Shown one piece after another: positions 56,459 through 64,000 of a stretch of DNA of 64,000 nucleotides. The stretch covers positions 6,277,001 to 6,341,000 of the forward strand of contig NZ_LT607413.1 of NCBI RefSeq assembly GCF_900091495.1, in the 5' to 3' direction. Numbering within the stretch: position 1 is the stretch's first letter; each line of letters begins with the position of its first letter. A model generated the notes under the pieces. That model ran no database searches. It worked only from the letters and a program-made list of their open reading frames with translations, and was not told the DNA's origin. Both the position numbers and the translations under genes were made by a program. This stretch comes from Micromonospora echinospora. GTDB lineage: Bacteria > Actinomycetota > Actinomycetes > Mycobacteriales > Micromonosporaceae.

Positions 56459-57475
56459 CTAGAAGCGATCGAGACGGCAACCGGACAATGCCGGCTCGAC
56501 GATGCCGTCCACCAACTCCCCCGCGATGAGGCGACCCACGGCCGGGGCGAGGGTGACCGCCGAGTGCATCACCGCCAGGTAGAGACCGGGCACGTCGGCG
56601 ACCGGACCGACGATCGGCTCACCGTCGACCGGCATCGGGCGTACTCCGAGTCGGGTGCCGAGCAGCTCGACGTCCCCGGCACCCCGGAACGTGGACCTGA
56701 CGGCGGCAAAGGCCTGTTCGGGCGAGTCCGCGGCCGCGATCATCCGGTCTGCGGCGACCTGCCGGAGATCGAAGTCCTGGGTGTTGACCACGGTACGGAC
56801 CAGACCGGCCGGCGCACGGAACCGGAGGAGCGGGCACGGCGACGGCTCGACCGGGACACGCACGCCGAGCGACGCGCCCAGCGCGGCCGTGGCGACACCG
56901 GCCGCCAACACCACAGTCGTACCGGCGAGGGGTCCCACGGCCGTCTCGACCCCGGCGACCCGGCCTGCCGCATCCCGCCGGACCGCGGCGACCGCGGCGT
57001 CCAGACACACCCGGGCACCGTGGTCGCGGGCGCCTGCGACCAACCGCTCGGTCACGCCCACCGCGTCAACGGCGCCGTCACCGGGTGCCCACACGGCCCA
57101 CTCCGGTGGCTGCCGAAGGTTGGGCTCGAACGTCATGACGGTGGCCGCGTCCACGATCTCCTGCCCGGGCCCGACCTCCGGCGCACTGCCCGCCGCACGC
57201 CAGCTCAGCGAGCCGGACCAGGTCACCGGAAGTCCCGGCAACTCGGCCTCGACCCGGCGGTACTCCTCCGTCGCGGTAGCCCGGATCCCGGCCGCTGGGC
57301 CGGTAATCACCCCGGACGCTCCGATCCAGGCAAACGAGTCCGCCGTCACCCCGGCGCCCGGCCGGCCGGCGTCGACCAACGTCACGGCAGCGCCCGCCCG
57401 GGCGGCGTGATACGCCACCGACGCGCCGACGATGCCGGCTCCGACGACGACCACGTGCACGGGTGCGCTCGACAC
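56459..57475 (-). CDS. FAD-dependent DAO-type oxidoreductase
   Basis: A 338-residue amino-acid-oxidase-like flavoprotein. The FAD site is VVVVGAGIVGASVAYHAARAGAAVTLVDAG (residues 7-36), and GVRPMPVDGEPIVGPV near the end is typical of DAO enzymes. It likely oxidises an amine or imino acid. The end DRF is normal for the family; its TAG stop is formed at the boundary of the phytase cassette. Confidence 0.85.
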   Translation of the reverse strand: MSSAPVHVVVVGAGIVGASVAYHAARAGAAVTLVDAGRPGAGVTADSFAWIGASGVITGPAAGIRATATEEYRRVEAELPGLPVTWSGSLSWRAAGSAPEVGPGQEIVDAATVMTFEPNLRQPPEWAVWAPGDGAVDAVGVTERLVAGARDHGARVCLDAAVAAVRRDAAGRVAGVETAVGPLAGTTVVLAAGVATAALGASLGVRVPVEPSPCPLLRFRAPAGLVRTVVNTQDFDLRQVAADRMIAAADSPEQAFAAVRSTFRGAGDVELLGTRLGVRPMPVDGEPIVGPVADVPGLYLAVMHSAVTLAPAVGRLIAGELVDGIVEPALSGCRLDRF

Positions 57476-57628
57476 GTCGACGACCCTACTGTCCGCAGCG
57501 GCTCCGTCCTACGGCCGAATGGGTCGACGCCCGCATCACCCTGCGCTGAGCCTCCGCCCTCGGCAGGCGACGTACAAGGCGGCACCCGAACGCGGGGGTC
57601 GCCGCCGGCCTGGACGTCGAGGATGTTG

Positions 57629-58312
57629 TCAGACCGTCGCCAGGATCATCGCCAGCTCCGCTGGGCGCGTGATCATCGGCCAGTGGCCGGAGTCGATGTC
57701 GACCAGGTCGACGTGCTTCGTCCGGGCCAGTTCGGGCACATCCCCCGCGGCGATCCACTCGCGTGCCTGGGCCGGCGTGAACTCGGGGCAGACCACCACG
57801 ACGGGTACGTCGAACCGCCGCTCGTCCGTCAGCTGCACGACGCCCTTGGCCACGCCCTCGGGGACCGGGATCGCCGCCGCCGCGAACGCCTGCCGCGTCG
57901 GCTCGTCCAGGTCCGCCGCGTCCGCTCCCTCGAACGGCTCCCAGCCGGGGAACGGCATGACACCGTCGACGATCGGGAAGAAGTCCGCGTACGGCTGCCC
58001 GTTGCCCGACGGGAACCCGCCGATCAGCACCACCTTGGTCACCCGTCCGGGCCGTGCGTCGGCTGCCAGCCAGGCCAGGGTGCAGGCGGCGGAGTGCCCC
58101 ACCACCACCGAACCGCCGGGCCCCGCGTCCACGACGGCGAGCACTGCGGCCACCTGGTCGGCGAGTGTCGCCGAGGTGTTGCCGTCGCCCTGGCCCGGCA
58201 AGGTCACCGGTACCGCGCGGCGGCCCTGTTCCGCCAGCTCGGACGCGACGCCGGTCCACGCCGACGCGTCCAGCCACAGGCCACCCACGAGCACGATCTG
58301 TTCTTCGGTCAT
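57629..58312 (-). CDS. Alpha/beta hydrolase
   Basis: A 227-residue hydrolase. It starts IVLVGGLWLDASAWTGVASEL, has nucleophile elbow VVGHSAACTLAWL (Ser about residue 74) and a late SGHWPM with the probable catalytic His. Substrate unknown. It is divergent from the WYL regulator gene with 53 bp between the starts and may be its target. Confidence 0.85.
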   Translation of the reverse strand: MTEEQIVLVGGLWLDASAWTGVASELAEQGRRAVPVTLPGQGDGNTSATLADQVAAVLAVVDAGPGGSVVVGHSAACTLAWLAADARPGRVTKVVLIGGFPSGNGQPYADFFPIVDGVMPFPGWEPFEGADAADLDEPTRQAFAAAAIPVPEGVAKGVVQLTDERRFDVPVVVVCPEFTPAQAREWIAAGDVPELARTKHVDLVDIDSGHWPMITRPAELAMILATV

Positions 58313-58365
58313 GCGATCAACCTAGAACCAATTCCGGACGATCGGCTTCCGGTACCCTGCTTCCT

Positions 58366-59349
58366 GTGCCGACTGGTTCGAGCCCGACCGCCCGGGCCCT
58401 GCGCGCGCTCGAGATCCTGCAGGCCCGTCCCGGCACGACCGCCGACCAGCTCGCCTCGTCCCTCGGCGTGACGGAGCGGGCCGCGCGGCGGTACGTCGGC
58501 ATCCTCCGCGAGGCCGGCATCCCGGTCGAGTCGGCTCGCGGCCCCTACGGTGGCTACCGGCTGGGCCGTGGCACCCGGCTGCCGCCGGTGGTCTTCACTG
58601 AGGAGCAGGCCCTCGCCCTGGTCATGGCCGTGCTCGACGGGCAACCGGCCGCGATCGACGCCGACGACCTGGTCGGCTCGGCGCTCAGCAAGGTCATCCG
58701 GGCTCTCCCCGAGAGCATCGGACGGCAGGCGGCGGCGCTGCGGGCCCACGCCTCGGCCGCCCCGGACCGGCAGTCGACCCGCCCCGACCCCGCCATCATG
58801 AGCGCGCTGGTCGCCGCCGTCGCCGACCGGCGCCGTGTGGTGGTCACCTGTCGGAGTGAAGGCGGCGAGGAGTGGGACGCCGAGGTCGACCCGTGGGCGG
58901 TCGTGGTGAGGTACGGGCGCTGGTACCTGCTGTGCCATTCGCACCGGGCGGAAGCGATCCGCACCTACCGGGTCGACCGGATCCGCGCCGCGCGGCATAC
59001 CCCGCACGGCTTCACACCGCCCGGCGATCTGGATCCGGTCGCCGCGCTAGAGGAGAACCTGGGCGCCGGCTGGAAGTACCCCACCCGGGTGGTGTTCGAC
59101 GCGCCGCAGGAGAAGGTGGCGCCGTGGATCCGCCCGCCGATGGGCCGCCTCGAACCGGACGGCGACCGGTGCGTCCTGGTCGGCAGCACCCGGAATCCCG
59201 CGATGTACGCGCAGGAGTGGCTCGCCACCGTCCCGTTCGATTTCGTCGTGGAAGCAGGCCCCGAACTACGCGCCGCCGTGGCCACGGTCGCGGCCCGCTT
59301 CGGCGCGGCAGGCATCACGAGACGAGAGCGCGAACCTCGCGTGCGGTGA
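58366..59349 (+). CDS. WYL-domain transcriptional regulator
   Basis: A 327-residue YafY-like regulator. The N-terminal winged helix reads RALEILQARPGTTADQLASSLGVTERAARRYVGILREAGIPVES; the WYL domain has AVVVRYGRWYLLCHSHRAEAIRTYRVDRI; a C-terminal extension domain follows. GTG 58366. The 3' end overlaps the end of the convergent LLM oxidoreductase gene by 35 bases. Confidence 0.88.
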   Translation: MPTGSSPTARALRALEILQARPGTTADQLASSLGVTERAARRYVGILREAGIPVESARGPYGGYRLGRGTRLPPVVFTEEQALALVMAVLDGQPAAIDADDLVGSALSKVIRALPESIGRQAAALRAHASAAPDRQSTRPDPAIMSALVAAVADRRRVVVTCRSEGGEEWDAEVDPWAVVVRYGRWYLLCHSHRAEAIRTYRVDRIRAARHTPHGFTPPGDLDPVAALEENLGAGWKYPTRVVFDAPQEKVAPWIRPPMGRLEPDGDRCVLVGSTRNPAMYAQEWLATVPFDFVVEAGPELRAAVATVAARFGAAGITRREREPRVR

Positions 59350-60151
59350 ACCGCGCGAAGCCCTCGAGGTCGGGTTCGTCGGCGGTGGGTTGCAGGATCA
59401 CGGCGTCGGCTCCGGCGTCCTTGTAGCGGTTCACCACGGCAGCGATGTCGGCGGCACCACCGACCGCCGCTATGTCGGACTTGTTCGACTCGCCCCAGAA
59501 CTCCAGTTCGCGGGCCATGCGTGCCTCGCCGTCGGGGCCGGTCGCCGCGTGCACGTATACCGTCACGGCCTTGGCCATCGGCCTGACGGCGGCCACCTCC
59601 TCCGGCGGCGTGCCAGCCGTCAACAGGATGCCGTCGGCGACCTCGCATGCGAGTGCGCGCGTCTTGGGCCCGGTCGCACCGGCGTAGACGCGGGTCGCGC
59701 CCACCGGCGGGTAGTCCAGCTTGACCTTGTCGAGTTTCACGTAACGCCCCGAGGTCGTGACCGTCTCGCCGGCCAGCAGTGCCCGCAACGCCTCGACGTG
59801 CTCGCGCAGCAGGGTCAGCGGCGAGTCGACCCGCGCGCCGACCTGGCCCATCCAGTCCTGGACGCCGTGGCCGAGGGTGAGGAGCAGCCGGTCGGGGAAG
59901 AGCCGTTGCAGCGTGGCGGCCTCCATGCCGAGCACCGCGACGTTACGCAACGGCACCGGCAGCAGGCCGATCCCCACCGCAAGGCGGTCGGTCCAGGCGA
60001 GGGCGGCGGCCGCGGTGGCGATGCCGCTCTCCAGGAAGCAGTCCTCCCAGAGCCACAACTCCTCGAGACCGGCCTCGTCGGCGGCGCGCGCGACGGACCG
60101 GAGGCGTTCGGGTGGGTTCTGCGGACGGAAGACCACACCGAGAGTCGTCAT
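59315..60151 (-). CDS. LLM-class (F420- or FMN-dependent) oxidoreductase
   Basis: A 278-residue luciferase-like TIM-barrel enzyme. It begins LGVVFRPQNPPERLRSVARAADEAGLEELWLWED and has LGHGVQDWMGQVGARVDSPLTLLREHVEAL plus the GATGPKTRALACEVADGILL region. In actinobacteria this subfamily usually uses F420. Substrate unknown. It overlaps the WYL gene 3' end by 35 bases. Confidence 0.87.
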   Translation of the reverse strand: MTTLGVVFRPQNPPERLRSVARAADEAGLEELWLWEDCFLESGIATAAAALAWTDRLAVGIGLLPVPLRNVAVLGMEAATLQRLFPDRLLLTLGHGVQDWMGQVGARVDSPLTLLREHVEALRALLAGETVTTSGRYVKLDKVKLDYPPVGATRVYAGATGPKTRALACEVADGILLTAGTPPEEVAAVRPMAKAVTVYVHAATGPDGEARMARELEFWGESNKSDIAAVGGAADIAAVVNRYKDAGADAVILQPTADEPDLEGFARFTAREVRALVS

Positions 60152-60179
60152 GATGACCGAGCCTAGACCGCGCGGAGCC

Positions 60180-60530
60180 GCTGCGGTACCGCCAGGACGC
60201 GTCCGGGACCCGGACGGTGACCAGCAAGCCCCAGGGTGTCGGTGACGACAAATCGTTTCCGGCCGTTGACCTTCTTCCCGCAGTCGTAGCCACGGCTGTC
60301 GCGGCGCACGGTGTCGGCGGCCTGAACGACCGGCAGTCGATGATCGCCGCCGTCGGTTCGGGTTGCCGGTCGTGGGCCAGGCGAACCCGCTCCCGTAACT
60401 CGGTGAGGATCCGCTCGGTCACAACCTGCCGGTAGAACCGTTCGACGTGGGAGTACACGTTCTCCGGGCATGGCGCAATCAGAAAGCGTGACCGCCAGAG
60501 CCGCGGTTCGGGACGCACACGTACAGGGCA
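60180..60530 (-). pseudogene. Middle fragment of an IS5-type transposase
   Basis: Pieces in different minus-strand frames read VYSHVERFYRQVVTERILTELRERVRLAHDRQPEPTAAIIDCRSF (about 60340-60470) and VVQAADTVRRDSRGYDCGKKVNGRKRFVVTDTLGL (about 60235-60335). Together they span the first catalytic Asp region and the GKK block of the transposase. N- and C-termini are missing and frames are broken. Confidence 0.75.
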
Positions 60531-60564
60531 TCGCGGCGGATGCAGCGGTGAGATCCTGGGCGGC

Positions 60565-61143
60565 GTGACAAACCTCGACGCCAAGGTGAATCTCCACCGG
60601 TACCTGCGGGAGGCGCGCGAGGCGCTGCTCGGGAAGCTCGACGGGCTGTCGGAGTACGACGTACGGCGCCCGCTCGTGCCGACCGGGACGAACCTGCTCG
60701 GGCTGGTCAAGCACGTGGCCTCGGTGACCGCCGGGTACTTCGGCGAGGTGTTCGACCGCCCCTTCCCCGAACCCCTCGCCGGCCTGGACGAAGACGCCGA
60801 GCCGAACACGGACATGTGGGCCACCGCCGACGAGTCCCGCGACGACATCATCGGCCTGTGGCACCGAGTCTGGGCACACGCGGACGCCACGATCGAGACG
60901 CTCCCGATCGACGCGCCCGGCACGGTGCGGTGGTGGCAACACACGCCGGTGACGCTGCACCTCATCCTCGTGCACGTGCTCGCCGAGCTGAACCGGCACG
61001 CCGGGCACGCCGACATCGTGCGCGAACTGGTCGACGGCCAGGTCGGCTGGCGGCGGCCCGGCGACAACATGGCCGAGGGAGACAGGACGTGGTGGGCCGC
61101 CTACCGCGAAAGGCTGGAATCCACCGCACGCGAGTTCGCCTGA
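60565..61143 (+). CDS. DinB-like (DUF664) protein
   Basis: A 192-residue four-helix-bundle protein. Probable metal ligands are His in GLVKHVASVTAGYF and the HxxxH pair in AELNRHAGHADIVREL. The family includes mycothiol- or bacillithiol-dependent transferases; mycothiol is the actinobacterial thiol, so that link is plausible but not shown. GTG start at 60565. Confidence 0.85.
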   Translation: MTNLDAKVNLHRYLREAREALLGKLDGLSEYDVRRPLVPTGTNLLGLVKHVASVTAGYFGEVFDRPFPEPLAGLDEDAEPNTDMWATADESRDDIIGLWHRVWAHADATIETLPIDAPGTVRWWQHTPVTLHLILVHVLAELNRHAGHADIVRELVDGQVGWRRPGDNMAEGDRTWWAAYRERLESTAREFA

Positions 61144-61481
61144 GGACGCGGTCATCGGGTAACCCGCAGATGCCGTCCGCGCCAGAAGGTACGTCGACGT
61201 GAAATGGTCGACAGCACTGCGGAGTGATGGCCGCGCCAGCCGCGATGTGCTCTCCGGCCTCGTATCACGCGACGTACAGATCTTCGGCGGTTGCGCGGTC
61301 GAGCCGCAGAACGGTCTCACCCCGCATGCGCGGACTCCAACCGCACGTCGTGCGGCACCGGTTGGCCGAGGTCAGGGTGCGCGATCTGCCGCCGACAGTG
61401 CGTACTCGTGAGCGGCCGCCGGATGCCACGGTGTACGGCGCGGACCGCGTGGTGTCGGTGGTTGCCGCCTACGCTGACCCG
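61144..61481. other. Gene-free stretch
   Basis: Open frames run through it on both strands, but none resembles a protein I know, and none has a convincing ribosome site. It may contain decayed coding sequence. Confidence 0.35.
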
Positions 61482-62057
61482 CTACCGGTGGTGAGGCCCG
61501 TCGCGGCGGGAGTCCCGCGCATGTTCGGCGAGCAGGGCGTAGGTGTAGCCGTCCACCCAGCCCCGCACGGCGTGCCAGGAGTCGCCGACGCCGTGTTGTT
61601 CACGACGCATGCCGACTTTTTCGAGGAGCCGCACCGAGGGGAGGTTGTCCGCGAAGCATCCGGCGGTGATCCTTCGAACGCCCAGCCGTTCGAAGGCGTG
61701 TGCCACCATCGCGGTGACCGCCTCAGTCGCGTATCCGTGGCCGTGGTAGGCCGGGTCGAAGATGTAGCCAAGCTGGGCCTCGGTTTGCGGTGGCATGCCC
61801 GGCTGCCCCATCCCGTCGACCACGTCGAGCGAGACCGTTCCGATCACCAGGCCGTCGAGGGTCACCGCCACGCTGTGGTCGTCGGGGTTCGCCGCCGCGC
61901 GCCGCCACGCCGCCCGAAGGGACGCAGGTTCCACCTCGGTGCGAAGTAGCCAGTAAGTGACCTCCGGAAGGTTGCGGTATTCGAGGATCCGGTCGATGTC
62001 GTCATCACGGACCGGGCGGAGTTCCAGGCGTTCGGTGCGTAGTGCCGTGCTTCCCAT
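61482..62057 (-). CDS. GNAT-family (RimJ-like) acetyltransferase
   Basis: A 191-residue acetyltransferase of the RimJ/RimL-like group: LRTERLELRPVRDDDIDRILEYRN at the start and LGYIFDPAYHGHGYATEAVTAMVAHAFERLGVRRI as acetyl-CoA-binding region, then NLPSVRLLEKVGMRRE. Substrate unknown. Confidence 0.88.
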   Translation of the reverse strand: MGSTALRTERLELRPVRDDDIDRILEYRNLPEVTYWLLRTEVEPASLRAAWRRAAANPDDHSVAVTLDGLVIGTVSLDVVDGMGQPGMPPQTEAQLGYIFDPAYHGHGYATEAVTAMVAHAFERLGVRRITAGCFADNLPSVRLLEKVGMRREQHGVGDSWHAVRGWVDGYTYALLAEHARDSRRDGPHHR

Positions 62058-62126
62058 GCGGCGGGACGTTAGTGGACGCTCGACCGCGAAACTTCGGAAT
62101 ATTCCTGGTGTCCGGCCGGAACCGGC

Positions 62127-62600
62127 TCATCCGTCAGGAGGCCGCGCCGGCGAGAGCCGGCCGCACCAGAGCCGCGCCATCATGCCGCAGCCATCGCCCG
62201 GCGGCGCTGGCGGCGTCCGGTGACCCAGGCAGGTACAGGTCGCGTCCGTGTTCGGATAAGCCGACAAGAGCGCGTCGCCGTGCGAGGAGCGTGACAGGCC
62301 CGCCGGCTTTGCCGCTGGGCGGCGGGTGCGAGACGGGGATGAGCTTCGGCCGCTTGCGGGCCAGCAACTTGCCGGTGAGACCCAGACCGGCCGGCGGGGG
62401 TCGGCCAGGACCCGCACCGTAACGCCGTGTTGTTTGTGTTTGCCCGAGTAGTACGGCTTCTGGTCGGTGACCCGGTCGGTCGGGATGAGGGTGCCGTCGA
62501 TGATCGCGTAGGCCAGTCGTGCGGCTCGTGCCGCGCAGGCGTTCAGGTCGCCGGCGAGGGTCGCGGCCAGCCTGCGTTCGATGACTGTCGCGACCATGGT
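62127..62600 (-). pseudogene. IS5-family (IS112-like) transposase relic
   Basis: The segment AYAIIDGTLIPTDRVTDQKPYYSGKHKQHGVTVRVLADP matches the catalytic start of IS112/IS1647-like transposases. The frame then degrades after VWVSPASCWPASG and the C-terminal half is lost. It lies 90 bases upstream of the NACHT gene. Confidence 0.75.
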
Positions 62601-62689
62601 CGAGGCTGGCGGCTGGGCGGTGGAGGTTCCGCGGCCCCTGCTTGGCCCCTCGGGTTACGCCCGGCGGGGCGGCGTGATAGAAGGCAGTC

Positions 62690-64000
62690 ATGTCTGGGGC
62701 GGAGCTATCCACGGCGTTAAGGGTCTTGGGCGCCATCGCCAAGCCTGCGACCGACAAGCTGAAGCGCAAGGAGGGCGTGGTCGCGGTCCTGCACAAGCTG
62801 GGCATGGCGCCGGATGCGCCACCGCCTGACTTCGCGGGCGTCTACACGTACACGGTGGTCGAGTACTGCTACGGCAAGCCGGAACCGGTGCTCCGGCTTT
62901 TCCAGAACCAGTACGTGCGCGAGGCGTTCGAGCGGTCCTTCGTGACTGGCGACCCGGCCCACCTCGACCGCGAGGTGACCGAAATTCTCCAGTGGAATGA
63001 GGAAACCGGCGCGCTCGGCCGTCTTGACTACAATTTGGCCCGGGAGGTCACCGGCTTCTCGATCATCTTCAACCGGCTGGTCGACCGCACCCGCACCGCC
63101 GCCGAGACCAGGATGGAGCGCGGCGTCAGCGACATCCAGGAGTCCCTCGCCGGGCTGATCAAGCGAATTGACCGGATGAACACCCGCGAGGAGATCCTGC
63201 GGCAGGAGGGTGGGGCGATCACCTCGATCCAGCAACTGGCCAACGAGTTGCGCGAGTGGTTCGCCGCTGTGGAATACCGCATTCTGCGGGAGGTCGAGTC
63301 CGGTTCGGCGGAGTTCGTCTGGCTGGTGCGGGTGCCGGCCCGCCGCGGGTATGACACTGCGGTTGTCCTCGGTAAGAGTGGGGAGCTCAGCGCCCCGGAT
63401 GTCACCCGCGCCGCCGAGCTGGTGACGGCCCACCACGCCTCCGAGGGCTGGGTGGTTGTGCCGCAACGGATCAGCAAGGCCGCCCGTGCCGTCGATGAGC
63501 AGCTCGACCAGGTCTACTGCTATACGCTCGACGAGCTGATCGACGAGAGTGCCGACTTCGAGCCGTACCTGGAATGGCTCGAGCGCGAGGTTCGCGACCG
63601 CGGGATCGACGAGCGGTTCGTGACGCCGTCCTGCGTGAAGGACGAGCCCGACCGACGCACCGGCCGGATCGCCGCACAGAGCGTCTACCCGTGGAGCGAG
63701 GGCGGGCTCGGCAGTTATGTGCGTTCTTGGCTGGACGACGACGCCAAGGAGCACCTGTCGATCCTCGGCGAGTTCGGCATGGGCAAGAGCTGGTTCAGCC
63801 TCCACTTCGCCTGGACTGTCGCGCAGGAGTGGCGGGCGGCCAAGGCCTCCGGCCGCAAACGCCCTCGCCTGCCGCTGGTGATCCCGCTGCGCGACTACGC
63901 GAAGGCGGTCAGCCTTGAGTCGCTGTTCAGTGAGTTCTTCTTCCGCAAGCACGAGATCCTGCCCGGCGGCTACGGCGTCTTCGAGGCGCTGAACCGGATG
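62690..64000 (+). CDS. NACHT-type STAND ATPase, truncated by the window edge
   Basis: An open frame of 437 codons runs from ATG 62690 (AGAAGG upstream) to the window edge without a stop. Residues 1-200 are helical, with a predicted coiled stretch (VSDIQESLAGLIKRIDRM). Residues about 205-300 form an alpha/beta segment (AEFVWLVRVPARRGYD; ASEGWVVVPQRIS; VYCYTLDELIDE) that could be a nuclease-like or sensor domain. The NACHT P-loop GEFGMGKSW is at 360-368, followed by PLVIPLRDYAKAVSLESLFSEFFF, typical of NACHT ATPases. Walker B and the C-terminal sensor lie outside the window. Bacterial NACHT proteins are often anti-phage. Antisense reading frames over this gene are shadows. Confidence 0.85.
   Translation, partial: MSGAELSTALRVLGAIAKPATDKLKRKEGVVAVLHKLGMAPDAPPPDFAGVYTYTVVEYCYGKPEPVLRLFQNQYVREAFERSFVTGDPAHLDREVTEILQWNEETGALGRLDYNLAREVTGFSIIFNRLVDRTRTAAETRMERGVSDIQESLAGLIKRIDRMNTREEILRQEGGAITSIQQLANELREWFAAVEYRILREVESGSAEFVWLVRVPARRGYDTAVVLGKSGELSAPDVTRAAELVTAHHASEGWVVVPQRISKAARAVDEQLDQVYCYTLDELIDESADFEPYLEWLEREVRDRGIDERFVTPSCVKDEPDRRTGRIAAQSVYPWSEGGLGSYVRSWLDDDAKEHLSILGEFGMGKSWFSLHFAWTVAQEWRAAKASGRKRPRLPLVIPLRDYAKAVSLESLFSEFFFRKHEILPGGYGVFEALNRM

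Larger units (their letters stand above)
54775..56460. mobile_element. Putative non-autonomous cassette: phytase gene between 45-bp inverted repeats
   Basis: The left repeat (54775-54819) and right repeat (56416-56460) are inverted copies matching at 42 of 45 positions, with the inner 24 bases identical. The outer 19 bases, AGGGCC(G/T)GTGTCGA(A/G)GTCG, are nearly the same as the end of the IS5-type relic at 13815-13833. The interior holds only a phytase gene and its terminator, no transposase. I see no convincing target duplication. The right end supplies two of the three bases of the FAD oxidoreductase stop codon. Confidence 0.65.

Noticed and set aside
54775..56460. Inverted repeats as two ordinary terminators
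   Set aside because: Each has only a 5-bp internal stem, yet they match each other over 45 bp and match an IS end, and the phytase has its own strong terminator inside.
62717..63952. Long minus-strand open frame (411 codons) across the right end
   Set aside because: It is antisense to the NACHT gene. Its residues are Val/Asp/Arg/Leu-rich with no domain, while the plus strand has a P-loop and normal codon bias.

Overview
The window is very GC-rich (roughly 70% by eye). Third codon positions are strongly G/C, GTG and TTG starts are common, and Shine-Dalgarno sites are purine-rich. The gene content points to a filamentous actinobacterium: a SARP/AfsR regulator, an F420-type LLM oxidoreductase, a WYL regulator, BY-kinase exopolysaccharide genes, an amino-sugar ABC operon and many IS5/ISL3/IS630/IS701 elements. 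A palindromic GGTAGCAGGGG repeat at 33.7 kb resembles repeats I associate with Micromonospora. Micromonosporaceae is my inference; no rRNA or tRNA is present to confirm it.

Layout. 0-5 kb holds a small secreted protein, a decayed uridine kinase, a frameshifted SARP-NB-ARC-TPR regulator and a second secreted protein. 5-16 kb is a mobile-element zone: a complete IS5-type element with a passenger gene, an ISL3 relic, an IS701 and an IS630 element joined at one CTAG, and further relics. Among these sit a DHFR-like reductase, a VOC protein, a beta-propeller lipoprotein and a methyltransferase. 16-24 kb is ordinary chromosome: an RtcB ligase behind an attenuator-like leader, a secreted cyclophilin, peptide deformylase, an azoR/marR pair with twin operators, and a double-MerR regulator facing a UvrA-like ABC ATPase. 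24-32 kb is an exopolysaccharide/cell-surface locus: a sortase substrate, DUF4012 protein, glycosyltransferase, low-molecular-weight phosphatase, tyrosine kinase with Wzz domain, and a CapD-like sugar dehydratase. 32-38 kb carries nhaA, DUF1622, a duplicated-domain membrane protein, a GNAT and a double-DUF4386 protein with its TetR. 38-47 kb has a secreted M23 peptidase with near-identical tandem repeats, a TetR/MDR pair, a frameshifted LPATG protein, a CapA-like lipoprotein, a second DHFR-like reductase and a PH-like membrane protein.

47.5-54.7 kb is an amino-sugar utilisation cluster. RpiR regulator, SIS isomerase, Tat-lipoprotein sugar binder, two permeases and a secreted GH16 enzyme with a chitin-binding-type module lie on the minus strand with several ATGA overlaps. 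A GlcNAc-type kinase is divergent. Next comes a beta-propeller phytase enclosed by 45-bp inverted repeats whose outer ends match an IS5-type relic at 13.8 kb; I read this as a non-autonomous mobile cassette. 56.5-62 kb holds an FAD oxidoreductase, hydrolase, WYL regulator, LLM oxidoreductase, DinB-like protein, GNAT and IS relics. The window ends inside a large plus-strand NACHT-type STAND ATPase (62690 to the edge), a strong candidate for an anti-phage or signalling gene.

The most useful second looks are the edge-truncated NACHT gene, the phytase cassette, the rtcB leader, the BY-kinase/phosphatase 3' overlap, and a series of single-base frameshifts that could be real decay or assembly error.
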